Part shown: one piece after another, positions 34,606 through 47,029 of the stretch
Layout: each line of letters begins with the position of its first letter
How positions within the stretch are numbered: the first letter of the stretch is position 1
Source of the DNA: Alisma plantago-aquatica
Taxonomy: Eukaryota; Streptophyta; Magnoliopsida; Alismatales; Alismataceae
Direction: 5' to 3'
Length of the DNA: 64,000 nt
Assembly (NCBI GenBank): GCA_963693085.1
Contig: OY856411.1
Coordinates: 110,843,267-110,907,266 of the forward strand
Notes under the pieces: generated by a model
Told to the model about the DNA's origin: nothing
The model's input: only the letters and a program-made list of their open reading frames with translations
Databases searched by the model: none
Position numbers and translations under genes: made by a program

Positions 34606-35990
34606 TATGCTACTAACTTCTTGTTACTACTGTAAGAATTTATTTCAAAATTATATCTTACTCTTTTCTCCGAGTCATTTTCATATTGTGTATCTACCTT
34701 CCAGATTAGCTAACTTTAAACCCTGGATTTATTAGTGCTAGGTTACCTTTCATAGTGCAAATCGTATGATCTTGTTTTATAAAGATACTAGTATTCAAGG
34801 TCAAATCACTAGCGACATCCCTTGAACTACTTCAACTCTAAACATTCTAGGGTTTGGTCCTAATCAGTAACATAGCATTATTGTGGTGTGACTTTGCTTC
34901 CTTAGCTTGAAATCAAACTTTAGATCTCATAAGTTCATCCATCTACTTGTAATGAATACAACAGATATGAATAATCATCAATGAATTATAGATATATAAC
35001 AGAAATGTAACATCAGCCAAGTTCTCTAGCATAACTTATTAACATAAATGCTACAAATAAACAGGATACTTGTTACCCAAGCATCACACATGGCTCATAA
35101 GGCCATTCATATCTTGTCACCTCTCACTAGGCAACAACTTATTCACATGGTTCATAAAATCTGTACACATTGTTACTTTTATTAAGCAACAACAACATTA
35201 ACGCACAAAAAGCCAATCAACATTTATTATATAAATGTCACAGCCCAAACTTGGCTATATTCATCATCTCATCATACCTGCATGGTTATTAGGCATGATA
35301 ACAGTCATACAAGATATTCATCACATCATGTGATACAATAGTAACACCACCATTCCTTAACCAGGAATTAGGGTTCACTATCAAACAGGGCTTATCATTC
35401 CCTTTTCCCCAAATTAGGGTTAGGGTTCCCCATTTCTCATTAATTCAGACCCTCTAGAGTTAACCAACTTTATCTTGTATTAAGGTATTTCCCCTCTTAA
35501 TACATTCCATCACAAAATACTCACCTTTAGCATATAACGCATAGGCCACACATTAGAATTGTCCAGCTATCTCACATGATATGGACTTATCTTAGTTTTA
35601 AGCATAACTTTATTATAAAGTTGCCTATAAGCAATCACAATGATACACCCTCAACTAGGGTTTCACAAGGATACACCCTCAACCAGGGTTCACAATGATA
35701 CACCCTCCACTAGGGTTTACTAATCATGTATTGGATCCATGCATTTGTTATGCATTATGGATTAGTACCATTAAGGTATTTCTCACCTAATCATTAAATT
35801 CAATCTGAACCTTATTGTGTTCCTTTATTTCTAATTAAGGATTGCTCATATGAGGTTCCAACATTGGGCCTCTGATATCATTTCCAGCAAATTCTTAGCT
35901 GTTCTAATCTTTCTTTTACATCTCAACGTCTTAGTGTATGTACATTCTTACTATGATGTGAGTCTAAATTATCCAGAGTCTACTCTTATT
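34606..35990 (-). other. A-minus internal region without coding
   Basis: AT-rich, stop-rich DNA where reverse transcriptase, protease and gag would be in a full element. A small triplet of ACACCCTC..TAGGGTTT units lies at 35644-35720 and corresponds to the CCCTAAGAGTAGGGTG triplet of array A. No gene is seen. Confidence 0.6.
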
Positions 35991-35997
35991 ATACTGT

Positions 35998-36100
35998 TAA
36001 TAGGAGTCATTAGATCTCAGTAACGCATCCTGCCAGCCGGACCAGGCCGAACCTGTAGTCCTGAAGCCAAGAGCTACTCAGGATTAACCAACTCCTATTA
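35998..36100 (-). other. Conserved structured leader block (A-minus)
   Basis: TAATAGGAGT and ACTCCTATTA close a 103-nt block with 10 perfect pairs. The GC-rich interior matches 2448-2530 of array A almost exactly. The one changed base in the closing stem keeps pairing (A-T here, G-T wobble in A). Confidence 0.8.
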
Positions 36101-36420
36101 GTCTCAAACATGTGGAAAGAATATCCACTTAGGGAAGACTCATTTAAACATAACTTCTGGTATACTTAATACAAAGAATATAAACAATAACTAAATCACT
36201 TCATGACACACAACAATATAAAAGAATCATATTTATTCTATAAACTGAAAATCTAAATCCATACATATAAGAGCATTTCTAATGATTTCCAATCAAATAA
36301 GCAATATAAAGCAAGAGTTGCATCGCATCCTATGTTTAATCTCTTACTCTTGCATAAATTTCCAGTTTCTTAACCCTAAGATTTCTAGGGTTTCTCTCTA
36401 GCCCATCCTTCCTCTGCATA

Positions 36421-36499
36421 CCTGGCCAGGGCATCCAGAGAAGAATAGACAGAGTAGCTTGATACTGGTCAATCTAAGTATTCAGACACCTGGCCAGGG
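36421..36499. repeat. Paired CCTGGCCAGG palindromes (A-minus leader)
   Basis: CCTGGCCAGG at 36421-36430 and 36490-36499; counterpart of 2040-2117. Confidence 0.85.
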
Positions 36500-36774
36500 T
36501 ATCTAAACACTCAGACCTCCCAGAGCTAAAGACACATCATTTCTTATCCATCTTAATTATAATTCTATCTTTTGATCTTAATGATCCCTGATAACTCAGC
36601 TTAAATTCTCAACTTGATTCTTGTGACCACGTCCTCTTCCTTCCATCTGCAATACTATAACAGAACATTTCCTGTTATAAAATTATAGTTAGAATGAAGA
36701 CACCTAAGTCCTAATCCTATTGGTCTCTTATCGTCCCCTGACCTTGACTTAGAGTATTCATATACTCAACCTAT

Positions 36775-36786
36775 GCTCTGATACCA
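36775..36786 (-). other. A-minus primer binding site, initiator-Met tRNA
   Basis: GCTCTGATACCA, on the minus strand TGGTATCAGAGC, is three bases from the 5' LTR end at 36790. Confidence 0.93.
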
Positions 36787-36789
36787 AGA

Positions 36790-39700
36790 TGTCACACCCC
36801 GATCTCACACTAACCACTAATCACGAGATTAGGGCGCGACGGAGGGATTAGCACATAAACAAATCACTGAGAACTCTTTCTTTTTAAAACCTCGTAATGA
36901 TATCCGGATTATTGATGTAAACTAAAACATAAATAACTATTGCGGAAGCATTTCAATTAAACTGGCTAGAGAACATAAACATAGTTTACAACATGTAACA
37001 TTTTTTAACAGAAAGTAAAACATAACAGTTAATTTACATCTTTTACACATTCGCCATTCATACTCTCTCTCACCCACACCATGTCCCAAGGACTGAGGGG
37101 AAAGGACTAAGAGACCACTATCTAACTAAACTAACTACATATACCTTTTACAGATTAAGTGTTAGGATGAAAGGATCCTTCAAATTCCTGCTGCTGATGA
37201 CCTGAAAATGTTTTGAGTAGAGGTATGAGCCTACTCGCTCAGTGAATAGCATTTCACTTAGCTATCACTAAACAACTCATCAGGTTTATAAACTGAAAAT
37301 AAACATAAATGCAGAACTAAACAAGGCAGTTCTATTGACATAGCAGATATACAGATAATAATCACATTTCTATGCATCAACAGGTATTTCAGGTAAATGA
37401 ACAGATATATAAATTTACTGTGATCCTATATGATTATTTATTCATATTATTATTATGCCCTAATCATATGCAGTGTACTCTGCATATGAAGATCCGTAGC
37501 AAGTTCATGCTGCGATCCCACCGTACAAGACTTAGCGACACCCGGGAAATGCTAAGTCTGACGCCAGCCCTGCTCTGCCACAGGACTCCAGGCTCATCGG
37601 CCTTCAGGCTCATCGGCCTCACTGCACTACATCGAGTGCTCTAGACTCCTCCTCTAACCTGAGTACACAAGCGGAAAGTCTCACGGGGTTACCTCCATGA
37701 CATCGCACGGATCTTGTTGCAATAACCCCCAATTTTCTCCAGTGCCACCGTGACATCGCACGCGTTATTGTTGGACACTGCCTCTCTATCCTCGTGTCTC
37801 CATGACATCGCACGGATAATGTTGCAACACGAGTTTCACCCCTAAGAAGCAGATCTGTCAAAGTGGTTCTACGGTGTTAGGGCACCTAAGTCTATTAACT
37901 GATTAACATATAAACATTTAAACAGGAAAATCACATTTACTGATTTCATATCAGATCACAATACACTGTCATTCTAAACTGACAGAGCAATATATTTTAA
38001 ATCATTGTAATTTCTGAGAAATTCTCATACCATGCATGCAGGCAGATTTAAAATTCATAAATAACCCAAACTCATGTCAATTTGGCATATACATACTGAA
38101 TTTATGTAATTGAACATCTTATTGCACTGATAAGAGTAATTAACTTCTCAAATAAGAAATTATCCGTAGTATTTATCTATTATCTAGAATTTCTCGAAGA
38201 ACGTGCACATGAACTCTAATCCTGGTTTGTGCATCACATAATTCAATTAAGAGTTGCTTACGTATCATAACATGAATTATTATTAATAATTAGAAATTTC
38301 TACTGATATCCTTGAGAAGTGTGTCAATTTGAGAAAATATTAATCTATTCGCATTAGACATAACCTAGAGCGTGCATCTAGGGTTTCTTTGATATTTTTC
38401 ACCTCGTCGTCATTTCTTTGAAATCATGCTCAATTAATTTATTAAAAATCATACAACCCGAGTTTATTCCCAAACTATCTAGTTTCTGGTCGTGTGCTAC
38501 TGGTTGACATTTAGTCAAACAAGTTGAGTCTCAATAAATCATTCAATTTTACTAATTTACCTTGCGCATATTAATCAACTAACTAATGTCAAGCAGAAAT
38601 TAATAATTGAAACGCGCAACCTAAAAATCAAGCGGTGCCGGCACTGCCCGGCACCCGGGTACACGATGTTACCCGCAACTAATGTCGATTCAACCAAAAC
38701 ATCCTGTTTTGAGTTAAAAGTGATAAATGAGTGAGATCCTACTCACCTAATTCGGGATGTCTGAATTCGTCTGGATCCTTCTAGGAACGCGTCCAGAGAC
38801 CAGTTTTCGGGCACACGCAGGTGTTCTTCTACCTTGGAATAGCCTGGATGCGAACCGCGATCTTTCGTGCGCCAATCGAGTTCCAATTTGAACCTGTTTC
38901 TAACAATTTCCTCTAACTTCATGAACAGGTTGAATGGAAAGATGAACCAGCTACTAGTTGTAGCTATTGGCGATGGATTTGAGCTCTAGGCTCTTGACTG
39001 ATCTCAAGGCGGCGATTGGTGGTGCTTTGTTGTGCCCAACAGCTCCTAATCGTGCTGGTGGTGGCGCCACACCAGTTGTGCGGCTGCTGCTGGCCGCTTC
39101 TGCTAGGGGAACCGCCCTAGCAGGTCTGGGCATGGCTAGAGCGAGGTTGAGGAGGCATGGAGGAAGCAAGGCGTCGTCGTGCTAGCTCGTAGCTATTGCT
39201 TCCTGACCGTTGGGCGCTGCTGCTAGGTCACGGCCACACTTGCTGGTCGGGCGCTGCTAGATGAAGCAGGTCAGGCTGCAGGTGAGGTGCCACCCTGGAG
39301 CAAGATGAGGAGGAAAGACGGAGGTGGAAGGAGGGCGGAGGTGGAGTGCGGCTGGTCGGAGGTGAAGAACACCAAAAGTCGGTCCCCTTCTTCTTCTTCT
39401 TCTTCACCTATCTGCTGCGATCGACCACTGGGTGGCTGCTGTACGGCGCTGCGGCTAGGGCGCCGACCTGCTGCTAATTGTGGCTGCAGATAGGCAAGGT
39501 TGGTGGAAGGTTGAAGAAGAGGAAGGAGAAGGGGAAGCTAGGTGCGGCTCGAGCGAAGCTAAGGGGCCAAGATCGCCCTTCGATTTCTCCCTTCCTGCTG
39601 GTCGATCACACCCTGCTGCTGTGCGCCGCTTCAAGCGGTCGCTTGAATGAATCGGGAAGTAGATAAGGAAGAAAAGAAAAGGATTATAAAGCAGAAACTT

Positions 39701-40052
39701 GGAAAATTTGCAAATTCAACCCCGCAATTTAAAAAGATCATAACTTTCACCGCGTAGATCCAAATAACATAATTTCTTTTGCAACTTTTCAAGTGCGAGA
39801 TCCTCTACAACCCCAAGGCATAAAAACATGCCAATTATATTGTTTTACTGGTTCAAAATTCCAATTGCATCCAAAAATCACTTTACTCAACTTAATCATC
39901 TTAATTATGCATTGATTGATCTTATGTGCTTGATTCAACTAAATCGAGTTAATAATGCACAAACCATCACATGAGCACTTATGTTAGCTCAATTAACTTA
40001 ATTATACACTAATCATGACACTTATAGATAATCTCTGAAACGGGTCATAACA
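36790..40052 (-). mobile_element. A-minus 5' LTR (3263 bp)
   Basis: Partner of 29715-32981, with the same ends. The (TTC)n run is two units shorter (39387-39404). It holds the same GTGAGT motif (ACTCAC at 38741-38746), self-complementary modules (38634-38675) and stem-loop triplet (37694-37816). No gene. Confidence 0.94.
37694..37816 (-). other. Three stem-loops with constant loop (A-minus 5' LTR)
   Basis: On the minus strand each unit has loop CGATGT. The outer two have stem TCCGTG/CATGGA (37694-37711 and 37799-37816). The middle one has a 4-bp stem CGTG/CACG (37749-37762). They are the counterparts of the CTTGTGT stem-loops of family A, with loop and stems both changed. The copy in the 3' LTR is at 30621-30741. 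Confidence 0.75.
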
Positions 40053-40057
40053 CTCCC
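40053..40057. repeat. Target-site duplication CTCCC, right
   Basis: Identical to 29710-29714. Confidence 0.92.
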
Positions 40058-40578
40058 TCACCTCACACCTCACCCACCCCAAAGAAGGATTTGAAGGAGG
40101 TATCATGGATACTCGTGGGTGTTGTACCATCATCCCTCAGTAGACTCTATACCCCATTGACCATGGTTACAAGTCCTTTGAAGCTGCCCAAGATGAGATG
40201 TCAGGTTGTCATGCTGCTAGAATAATGCTTGTGGTAGTAACCTTGGAGCTCTGAGACTAGTGGTCATGAAGATGCTAGACTAGCCTGATAGAGTGCAACA
40301 ACTACAAAGGAGTTGAGTCTTGTCTCATGAATACATTCGAGAGACTCAAATTCTTATTTGGTGCTTTAGAGCATGCCTATTGCTGTAGATACCTATAGAT
40401 ATTCTGAAATATTCTGCTCTAGGATGTTGTTTTGATGCTTGCTTTTTGATAACATTACCACTCCAACACTATACCTCTGGAACACTTGCAGTTTATAGTG
40501 TTTGCTATCTTCTTTTCGAAGACCTTAATTGACTTTTCTGCTATTAGATCTTTTTTTAAATAATTGCATATTTTGTAG
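40058..40578. other. CACTA interior right of the retroelement
   Basis: No gene is recognised. The stretch ends in a TTTTGTAG acceptor before the DDT-domain exon, so its right part is probably captured intron. Confidence 0.5.
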
Positions 40579-40965
40579 GTACACTCGGGTTGAATGGTCT
40601 TGTAAATGCAATTTATAGCAGACTGCAAGCTACTGGGGAAAAAAGATGACTATATATATCAGTGAAAAGTCTTAAAATTAATTAAGGATTCCAAAAAGGT
40701 TTTTTATGAGATTGGATGGCTTGATTGCAAGAAAAACGCCACAGAAACCTCAATGCTTGATGCAGATTCTCTGATGTATAAAAGGTTGCCTATCAGAAGA
40801 TATGTACTCAAATCATTTATAAAGGAGTCCACTATACAAAGTGCTCCATGGGTGGTTCATGAAAAACTAGCTAAAAATCATGGACTTCAGTTGAGCCCTC
40901 CTGAAGATTTGAAGCTAATCCTTCAAGAAAATGGGACTTTTATCAAGAGTGACAAGGATGGGATG
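40579..40965 (+). pseudogene. Captured exon of a DDT/WAC-domain chromatin protein
   Basis: An exon-like segment runs from a TTTTGTAG acceptor to a GTATGA donor. From 40669 to 40965 one frame is open: VLKLIKDSKKVFYEIGWLDC, then MLDADSLMYKRLPIRRYVLK and SFIKESTIQSAPWVVHEKLA, ending GTFIKSDKDGM. As I recall it, this matches plant DDT-domain proteins of the WAC/Acf1 (BAZ1B-like) group, which act with ISWI-type chromatin remodelers. The start (40579-40668) reads in another frame (GLVNAIYSRLQATGE), so a frameshift lies near 40660. Only one exon of a much longer gene is present. Confidence 0.72.
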
Positions 40966-43900
40966 GTATGACATATTCTTAGAGCTTGGAATTTTTTTGG
41001 TGATCTTTGATCTGCTTGTTCTAATTATTTTTTCTTTAAAATGTACTGTAAACAACATGTAGGCATGACTTTCCTCAAGTAACTGGTTATAGATGTCTTC
41101 ACCATAGTATACATGTTAATATCTCTACTATTGAAAAATTCTAACCATCCTTTTTCTAATTTGGTTGATGTCGCAAGAACTTAATGTTATTTCCTTTCAT
41201 CCTTTGGTCATGTAGAACAATATTTTGAGGCCAAATCGACATTAAACTAACCTACTTTTGCACTACATAGACCACAATTAGACCCAAATTGTCTCTGCTT
41301 AGTCAATTCACTCAGAGGCCTAGCTTTCTAAAGTCAAACACAATGCACCTAGGCACAATACCATGGATAAAAGCATCCAGAGTTCTAACTCCATGAGATC
41401 CTGTAAATAATCCTCCGAAACTGTTGTTAGGGGTTCCGATACCACCAAGGTAAGCTCAACTCTAGGGAGTAGTAATTTTTCCTGAGATATGTAACTATTT
41501 TATGTTCATTTGCTAAAAGATTAGTTTGAAATTTATTCTTGGTCAGTTGCTTACTTGGTATACAGTTGATATTCACTATCATTTAGGCAAAAACACATAT
41601 GTGACCAAACAGTAAGAACTTTTGATTTTATAACATCCGTTCAGGGACAAATACCTATACAATTAATTATATTGGTTTGGGAAGGGGTTATATTCAGAAC
41701 TCTGGTCCTGTCTTCATCTTCCACACTGTTGTATATGTATCTCCTCTAGTAACTAGTAGTGCATGTCTTTATCAATAAGTCTGAAAACTTCCTTTGTGAC
41801 CCTTATTAATTAGATTAAAAAAATTGACTCCACTATACTATGAGCTTCAAATATATAACTAGGTCGTTAAGTGAGAACTTGACCTCTTTTTAACTGCAAA
41901 TTTGTCAGCCATTTATTAAAGCTTCATAGTACCATAAGAGCATCCAAAACCATAAACACGTTTGACTTCACCCTTTGAAGAGTATTCATCCATTAATCAC
42001 ATTTGAATGGTCAAAACCATTTGACTTCAACCCAAACTATTGAGTACAAATGATAAGTTTTCGGTGATATGCAATGCATACACTGCACAACAGTTGTAAT
42101 ACAACCTATTACAGGTTTATTCTTTGCATTCATATCCTGGATGGCAGCTTGAATAGTAGTGTACTGATTTGGACATCAGTTGGGGCATACCTTTTTCTAC
42201 TATTGTTAACAGTAATATTCGAATGTCATGTTGACCTTACTTTAGAAAATTTTTAAGTTAGTGAAAGTCCTAAAGTTCATTTTGAGTTGTGTTTTGTGTT
42301 TTTTGAAGAATGATGACCAATGAGCTCCTTGTTGGGTTGGATGCCTCTTCTCTACTCTAATATAAAGAATAGTTGTAAATTTAACTTCATCAGTTTATCA
42401 CTAGTTGGAGTGTTGGGATGTATTTGTTTACAGAAAAAAATACATCCCTTCTATTCCAGTGATGATTTGATTACTCTTTTGTATGCTTACAAGAAGTAGG
42501 AATTTGAATAACATCGGAATCATTGATGCTGGGATAACAATATAAGTTCTAAGTCCACGAGAAGATGCCAACTTACAAACTGAACCAGGAAAGAGACTTC
42601 ATGGGCCATTGCATAGGTAGAGGTCTCATCCAGTCCTTCTACTAGATAGCTGAAACTCTGGAACAAACTCCACCAATAAATGCAATTTTAGAGATCCTAT
42701 GGCTAGCTCTACTCATTCCAAGCATAAAGTGCAACTCTCTTAACAATGCAGACTTTAACGAAAGTTATGGCACACCGACTGATGTAAGGGCTAGTGGACT
42801 CCTTCCTAATGGGACAACTTCTGTAATGTCTTATACAACTAAGTATTCTCTTTCATCTTGATGGACACAATAATATTAATAGATATTTTGAAACTAGATT
42901 GCTTGTTTTAATTTTGCTAGATGGAAACCCTATAAAGTCGTTGGTTTTGGAGCCATTTCCATGGTGGCAGTCTTGTTTATATGTCTACCCAACCCCTCTT
43001 CAAAGGAAAGATGGTCCTCTTCATGGTAAAATCCTTTCACCTCCTTAATGTATATACACAAAATCTCATATTTCTTTATTTCTATGCACCCCAATGATTC
43101 ATTCTCTCACTCCCATTCTGACACCATGACATTGGGAATATATGATGCAAGGGGTTTAGGTAAACAACATTATTGTTCACTAGAAAAGGCACTTTGTAAT
43201 TAAGGTTCTCATAATGGTGATAACAAATTAATGTCCTACAAGGGACAAGAATTAGCCTCAAAAGGGGATTTGTCACTTCTTATGATGGATTAATGTGCTC
43301 ACATGTGCATACAACCCAACATAACAGTTGGCTTAGGACTGTGATCAACAAAAAATGCATCATTTCTAAAATTCCCTATGGTAACACGTATGATCATCAC
43401 ATTACTGAATTCTTACGAGTTTCATTTGAAGCAACCAGCTACTGACAGTGCATGAAGAAGCTTTGGGCATGTCTTAGACTAACTGAACATAAGTTGCATG
43501 CCTAGATCTCCTTAGCATAGAGCAACTGAACAAAGCATGGATAAGACTTTCTAAAATAGAACCTCATAATTTGCATGTCATCAGTAGCTATGTGCTTCAT
43601 AAAGGCAATGTAAGAGTGGTCTTTGAGGATGCAGTTGTTTGACATGCTTGCCAACGTGGCATGTCACAGGAAACCAGACTTGAGTGCATTAATCGTTAGC
43701 CACTCCTAGGTGTTGCCTAGGTGGCCTATAAAAGTTATGTCTCCAATACATTAATGTTGAGTTGATTATAAAGGTCAGTCTTATAGCTGTGCACAAGTAG
43801 TTAACTGATATGAATTGACTTTTGTGTTTGCATTATGCAACTCTATCCTAGTGATAGTCGTCTGCCTCTGTAATCTATCTTTCCTCTTTAGCATGCCACA

Positions 43901-45189
43901 ATTTGGTCATTTTTGCAACTGTGTAGATACCATGCAGTAGAAGTTCATTATGTTTTCCTTTTTAGCTTTGATGCTTAAAGCTTGAGGCCATGGGTTCTTG
44001 ACATGCTAGTGGTTTGATGATTGAGATGACATTTTCTAATGATGCTTAGAGGATGCTTGTTGCTTGATGCCAGTTTTGAGTTTTATTTGGGGATCAAAAC
44101 TCATTTTCTAAGATATATGCTATGAAGATTGGATCCTTATCTACACTCTGTAATCATGACAGTTGTTGCAAACCTTCATCCTGGTACTTGATGTAGATGT
44201 GGTTGGTTAGGATATTGAATTTAGTGTATGCATCTTACAAGTAATGGTTGGCAACAATCATGTTCAATCTCAAAGTTCAACATCTGCAGAAGTCTTAATT
44301 GTGGCAGTGAAGAAACTACATAAGTCTTAATTCTACAACTCTATCCTAGCGATAGTCATCTCCCTCTTTAATCTATCTTCCTTAAGGCCACCTCACGTGT
44401 CATTTACACTAATTGGTTTTTATCTATCACAAGTAACTTTTATATATGATTTCATGGAACTAACTATGAATATTCAAACCCTCTAGTTTTGACTGTGAGA
44501 ATATCAAATTATCAGTTTTCAACCTTATTTGAAGAAAGAATAGCTAAATAAAAACCTCAACGGAAGTTGCGAAGCAAAATCAGCTATGTAGTTAAGTATT
44601 TTAACGCTAGCTAGCTACATAGATGAGTATTTTAATGCTAGCTAACTCACGTAGAAGTCATTATTTCATAAGTTTGTCAATTAATTCTTTGTAAAGGACC
44701 GTGAATGGACAAAACTGGAAGCCATTGTACGCAGCTATAAGCTACAACTTTCAAGTTGGATATTACTGCATTAAACAAGGTTGAAAGGACTGTTTTGTCT
44801 TTCTAAAACTAACAATCTAATGTATTACACAGTGTTAATTAGTCAATGAACGATAGTCAAGTACATTGAGGAGTATCATTGCAACACCATCCTCTGCTAC
44901 AAAATTATATAATTAGTGCTGCCACAGCCTGAACCTGTGTCTGTGATGTGAGCACTCCCACATTTTATTTAAGGAGTATCATCACGTTAATGTCATCCTC
45001 TGCTACCGAGCATATTAATTATCATTCCCATACTATAAACCAATGTCTGGGATGCGAGAATGCCCACCATGTTATTAGTTATTTCTAACCACCATGGCTA
45101 ATGTCTCTATGTATGGCATTACCTGATGAATGTTTAATCGAGCACTAGAACTAAAACCAATACTTTAATAGATATTCCAAAGATTAGTA
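40966..45189. other. CACTA interior, 4.2 kb without recognised gene
   Basis: AT-rich, stop-rich sequence. I found no domain, RNA gene or clear tandem repeat. AGCTAGCTA-rich words occur near 44600-44645. It may be captured intron or intergenic DNA. Confidence 0.45.
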
Positions 45190-45449
45190 GCAACCCTTGA
45201 GTTTGTTACGTACTGCGAGGTGCTATCCTTCCTCAAATCTAGTAGTGCAAGGTGTTATCCATAAATCATGCATTAGAGATCAGATTTTTATTAGGAAGGG
45301 CCTGATGGAAAATCTTCCAGCAAGCAACATTGGCACGAGGGACTTAGTCCACACGCCACAACCACCTGATATGCCTGGGAAAAGGCTGATAAGATGGTGT
45401 CAGGACCTTCTTCATAGATCTTCGTATATGGGCGTGTTGGAAGAAGGAG
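45190..45449 (+). pseudogene. Unidentified exon-like open segment
   Basis: A frame (100 codons if counted from 45197) reads FIRKGLMENLPASNIGTRDL, PDMPGKRLIRWCQDLLHRSS and YMGVLEEG, then a G|GTAAGC donor at about 45450. Coding-like composition and the donor suggest a captured exon. I do not recognise the family; it is not CACTA transposase as I know it. Confidence 0.4.
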
Positions 45450-45771
45450 GTAAGCAGAAAAGCATAGATAAGGTTAATTGCAGTTTGATTTCTCTATAAA
45501 TCATTGCCATCTACACTTTAGTCCTACCATTTACACTGAGCACATGTCCATAAATGGGTATAAGCATGTTGCTTTGAGGTACACAACTGATTTCTAGCAC
45601 ATTCTGATTTATATTTAGTGGTAATTCATACAAGGTAGACCCACATATTGGCCTGACCTACTATCAATATGGTGACTATCTTTAGGAATAATAACATTTT
45701 CATCTACTTTAGCCTTTTTCTCTACTCTATCCTTGTATTTGCGTTCCAATATGTGTTTGCATCCCAGGAAG

Positions 45772-46095
45772 AAGATCGTGCCTCCATGAAGCATTCTGAA
45801 GAAGACTATTACTGGCTGCAGCTAGGCTTCTGGATGATTTTTTAAGCCAAAGGAAATGTGAGACTAGTTATATACAACAATTTGGCCATTATTTATATAA
45901 ACAACCTAGTTGTAGACTGATTAATATCTTGTTCATCATACTACAAATTGGCTATTCTTTTATCTACATATCTAGTAACAGTTCTTTTTTATTTATAGAG
46001 AGCTCTATTGAGTCCTACAAATGCTTTACCTCGTGGAAGAGTTTTTTGAAGGGCTGCAATCTAGCAGAGCATGCTAAAGAACTTCTGATGGTATA
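45772..46095 (+). pseudogene. Further exon-like segments of unknown origin
   Basis: After a CATCCCAG acceptor at about 45770, EEDRASMKHSEEDYYWLQLG is followed by a stop. A second open piece, 46001-46093, reads SSIESYKCFTSWKSFLKGCN then LAEHAKELLM and ends at a GTATAA donor. A third possible start is at about 46427 (CAG|GAACAACTG). Order and strand fit one captured multi-exon gene together with 45190-45449. No family is recognised. Confidence 0.35.
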
Positions 46096-46439
46096 AATCT
46101 TCATTTGATCACAGTTGTGTATTAAACTGGGCACTTTGTTTAAGTTATTTATGCAACATGTAGGTATTATAATTGTGCTAGGTACTACTAAATTATTCAC
46201 ACGTTGCTCGAGTTATTTAAATTATTTATGCAACAATAGGTGTCATAATTGTGCTAGGTACTACTAAATTAAATGCTATTACTATTGCGACCTGCTCTGT
46301 TCTTTTGTAAGCACACTAGGGATATTGATCAGTTAGTTACTAGTCCTTGTTGGTTACAAATACTCACATGAACGATGATTATAGATGCATGTTAATTTAT
46401 AGCTAGCTGCTATATCTCTTGTACAGGAACAACTGCCAC

Positions 46440-47029
46440 AACAAAAGGAAGAGAGGACAAATGAATTATCCAATATATAGTCTCAGATTCACAAATCTTG
46501 AGATATATGGAAACCTCAAACTTGGGGACTGTGTGGAACTATCAATTGTTGATTAGAATGATTGGTCTTTCAAGAATCTCCATGAATATCAATATCAACT
46601 ACAGGAGCTTCCTATAGCCAATCAGAAGCAGAGGACGGCGAAGTTCTCTATTTTCAATCAAGAAGAGCAATATCTTAGCAGTCTTTCTCTTATTATGAGT
46701 TTATCAATGTTATCATATTTGTTGACGATACAAGTGGCAGAATTAATACAAAATAAAAATCAAGATAGAAGAAGATGCACATGATCATGTGGCATATAGA
46801 GTTTGTAGTAGATAGAGGCAATCAGAAGAAGATATTGTATACATGTATCTTTTTCCCATGTATATTGTAAAATAGGGGCCAGGTTAATGTCCTCCCCATG
46901 TGTACTCATTGTTCAAATATAAATAAAAGTACCATTGTTGACATTGTAAGCACAACTCGATCCTGATTAACATTCATCTTTTTTCTTTTTGAAAACCCCT
47001 CTCTTGGCAAGTGACTGACTTGATACATA
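46440..47029. other. CACTA interior near the right end
   Basis: AT-rich, no recognised gene, leading into the subterminal repeats. Confidence 0.45.

Larger units (their letters stand above)
29715..40052 (-). mobile_element. Complete LTR retrotransposon A-minus (subfamily of A), minus strand
   Basis: Two 3.26-kb LTRs (29715-32981 and 36790-40052) flank a 3808-bp internal region, all bracketed by a perfect 5-bp duplication CTCCC. The primer site is at 36775-36786 and the purine tract at 32982-32996, so the element reads right to left. LTR landmarks and leader structure match the array at 1-15165, with substantial divergence. The internal region has only RNase H and integrase remnants and no gag, protease or reverse transcriptase. 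LTRs differ from each other at about 1% of sites by eye. Confidence 0.95.
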
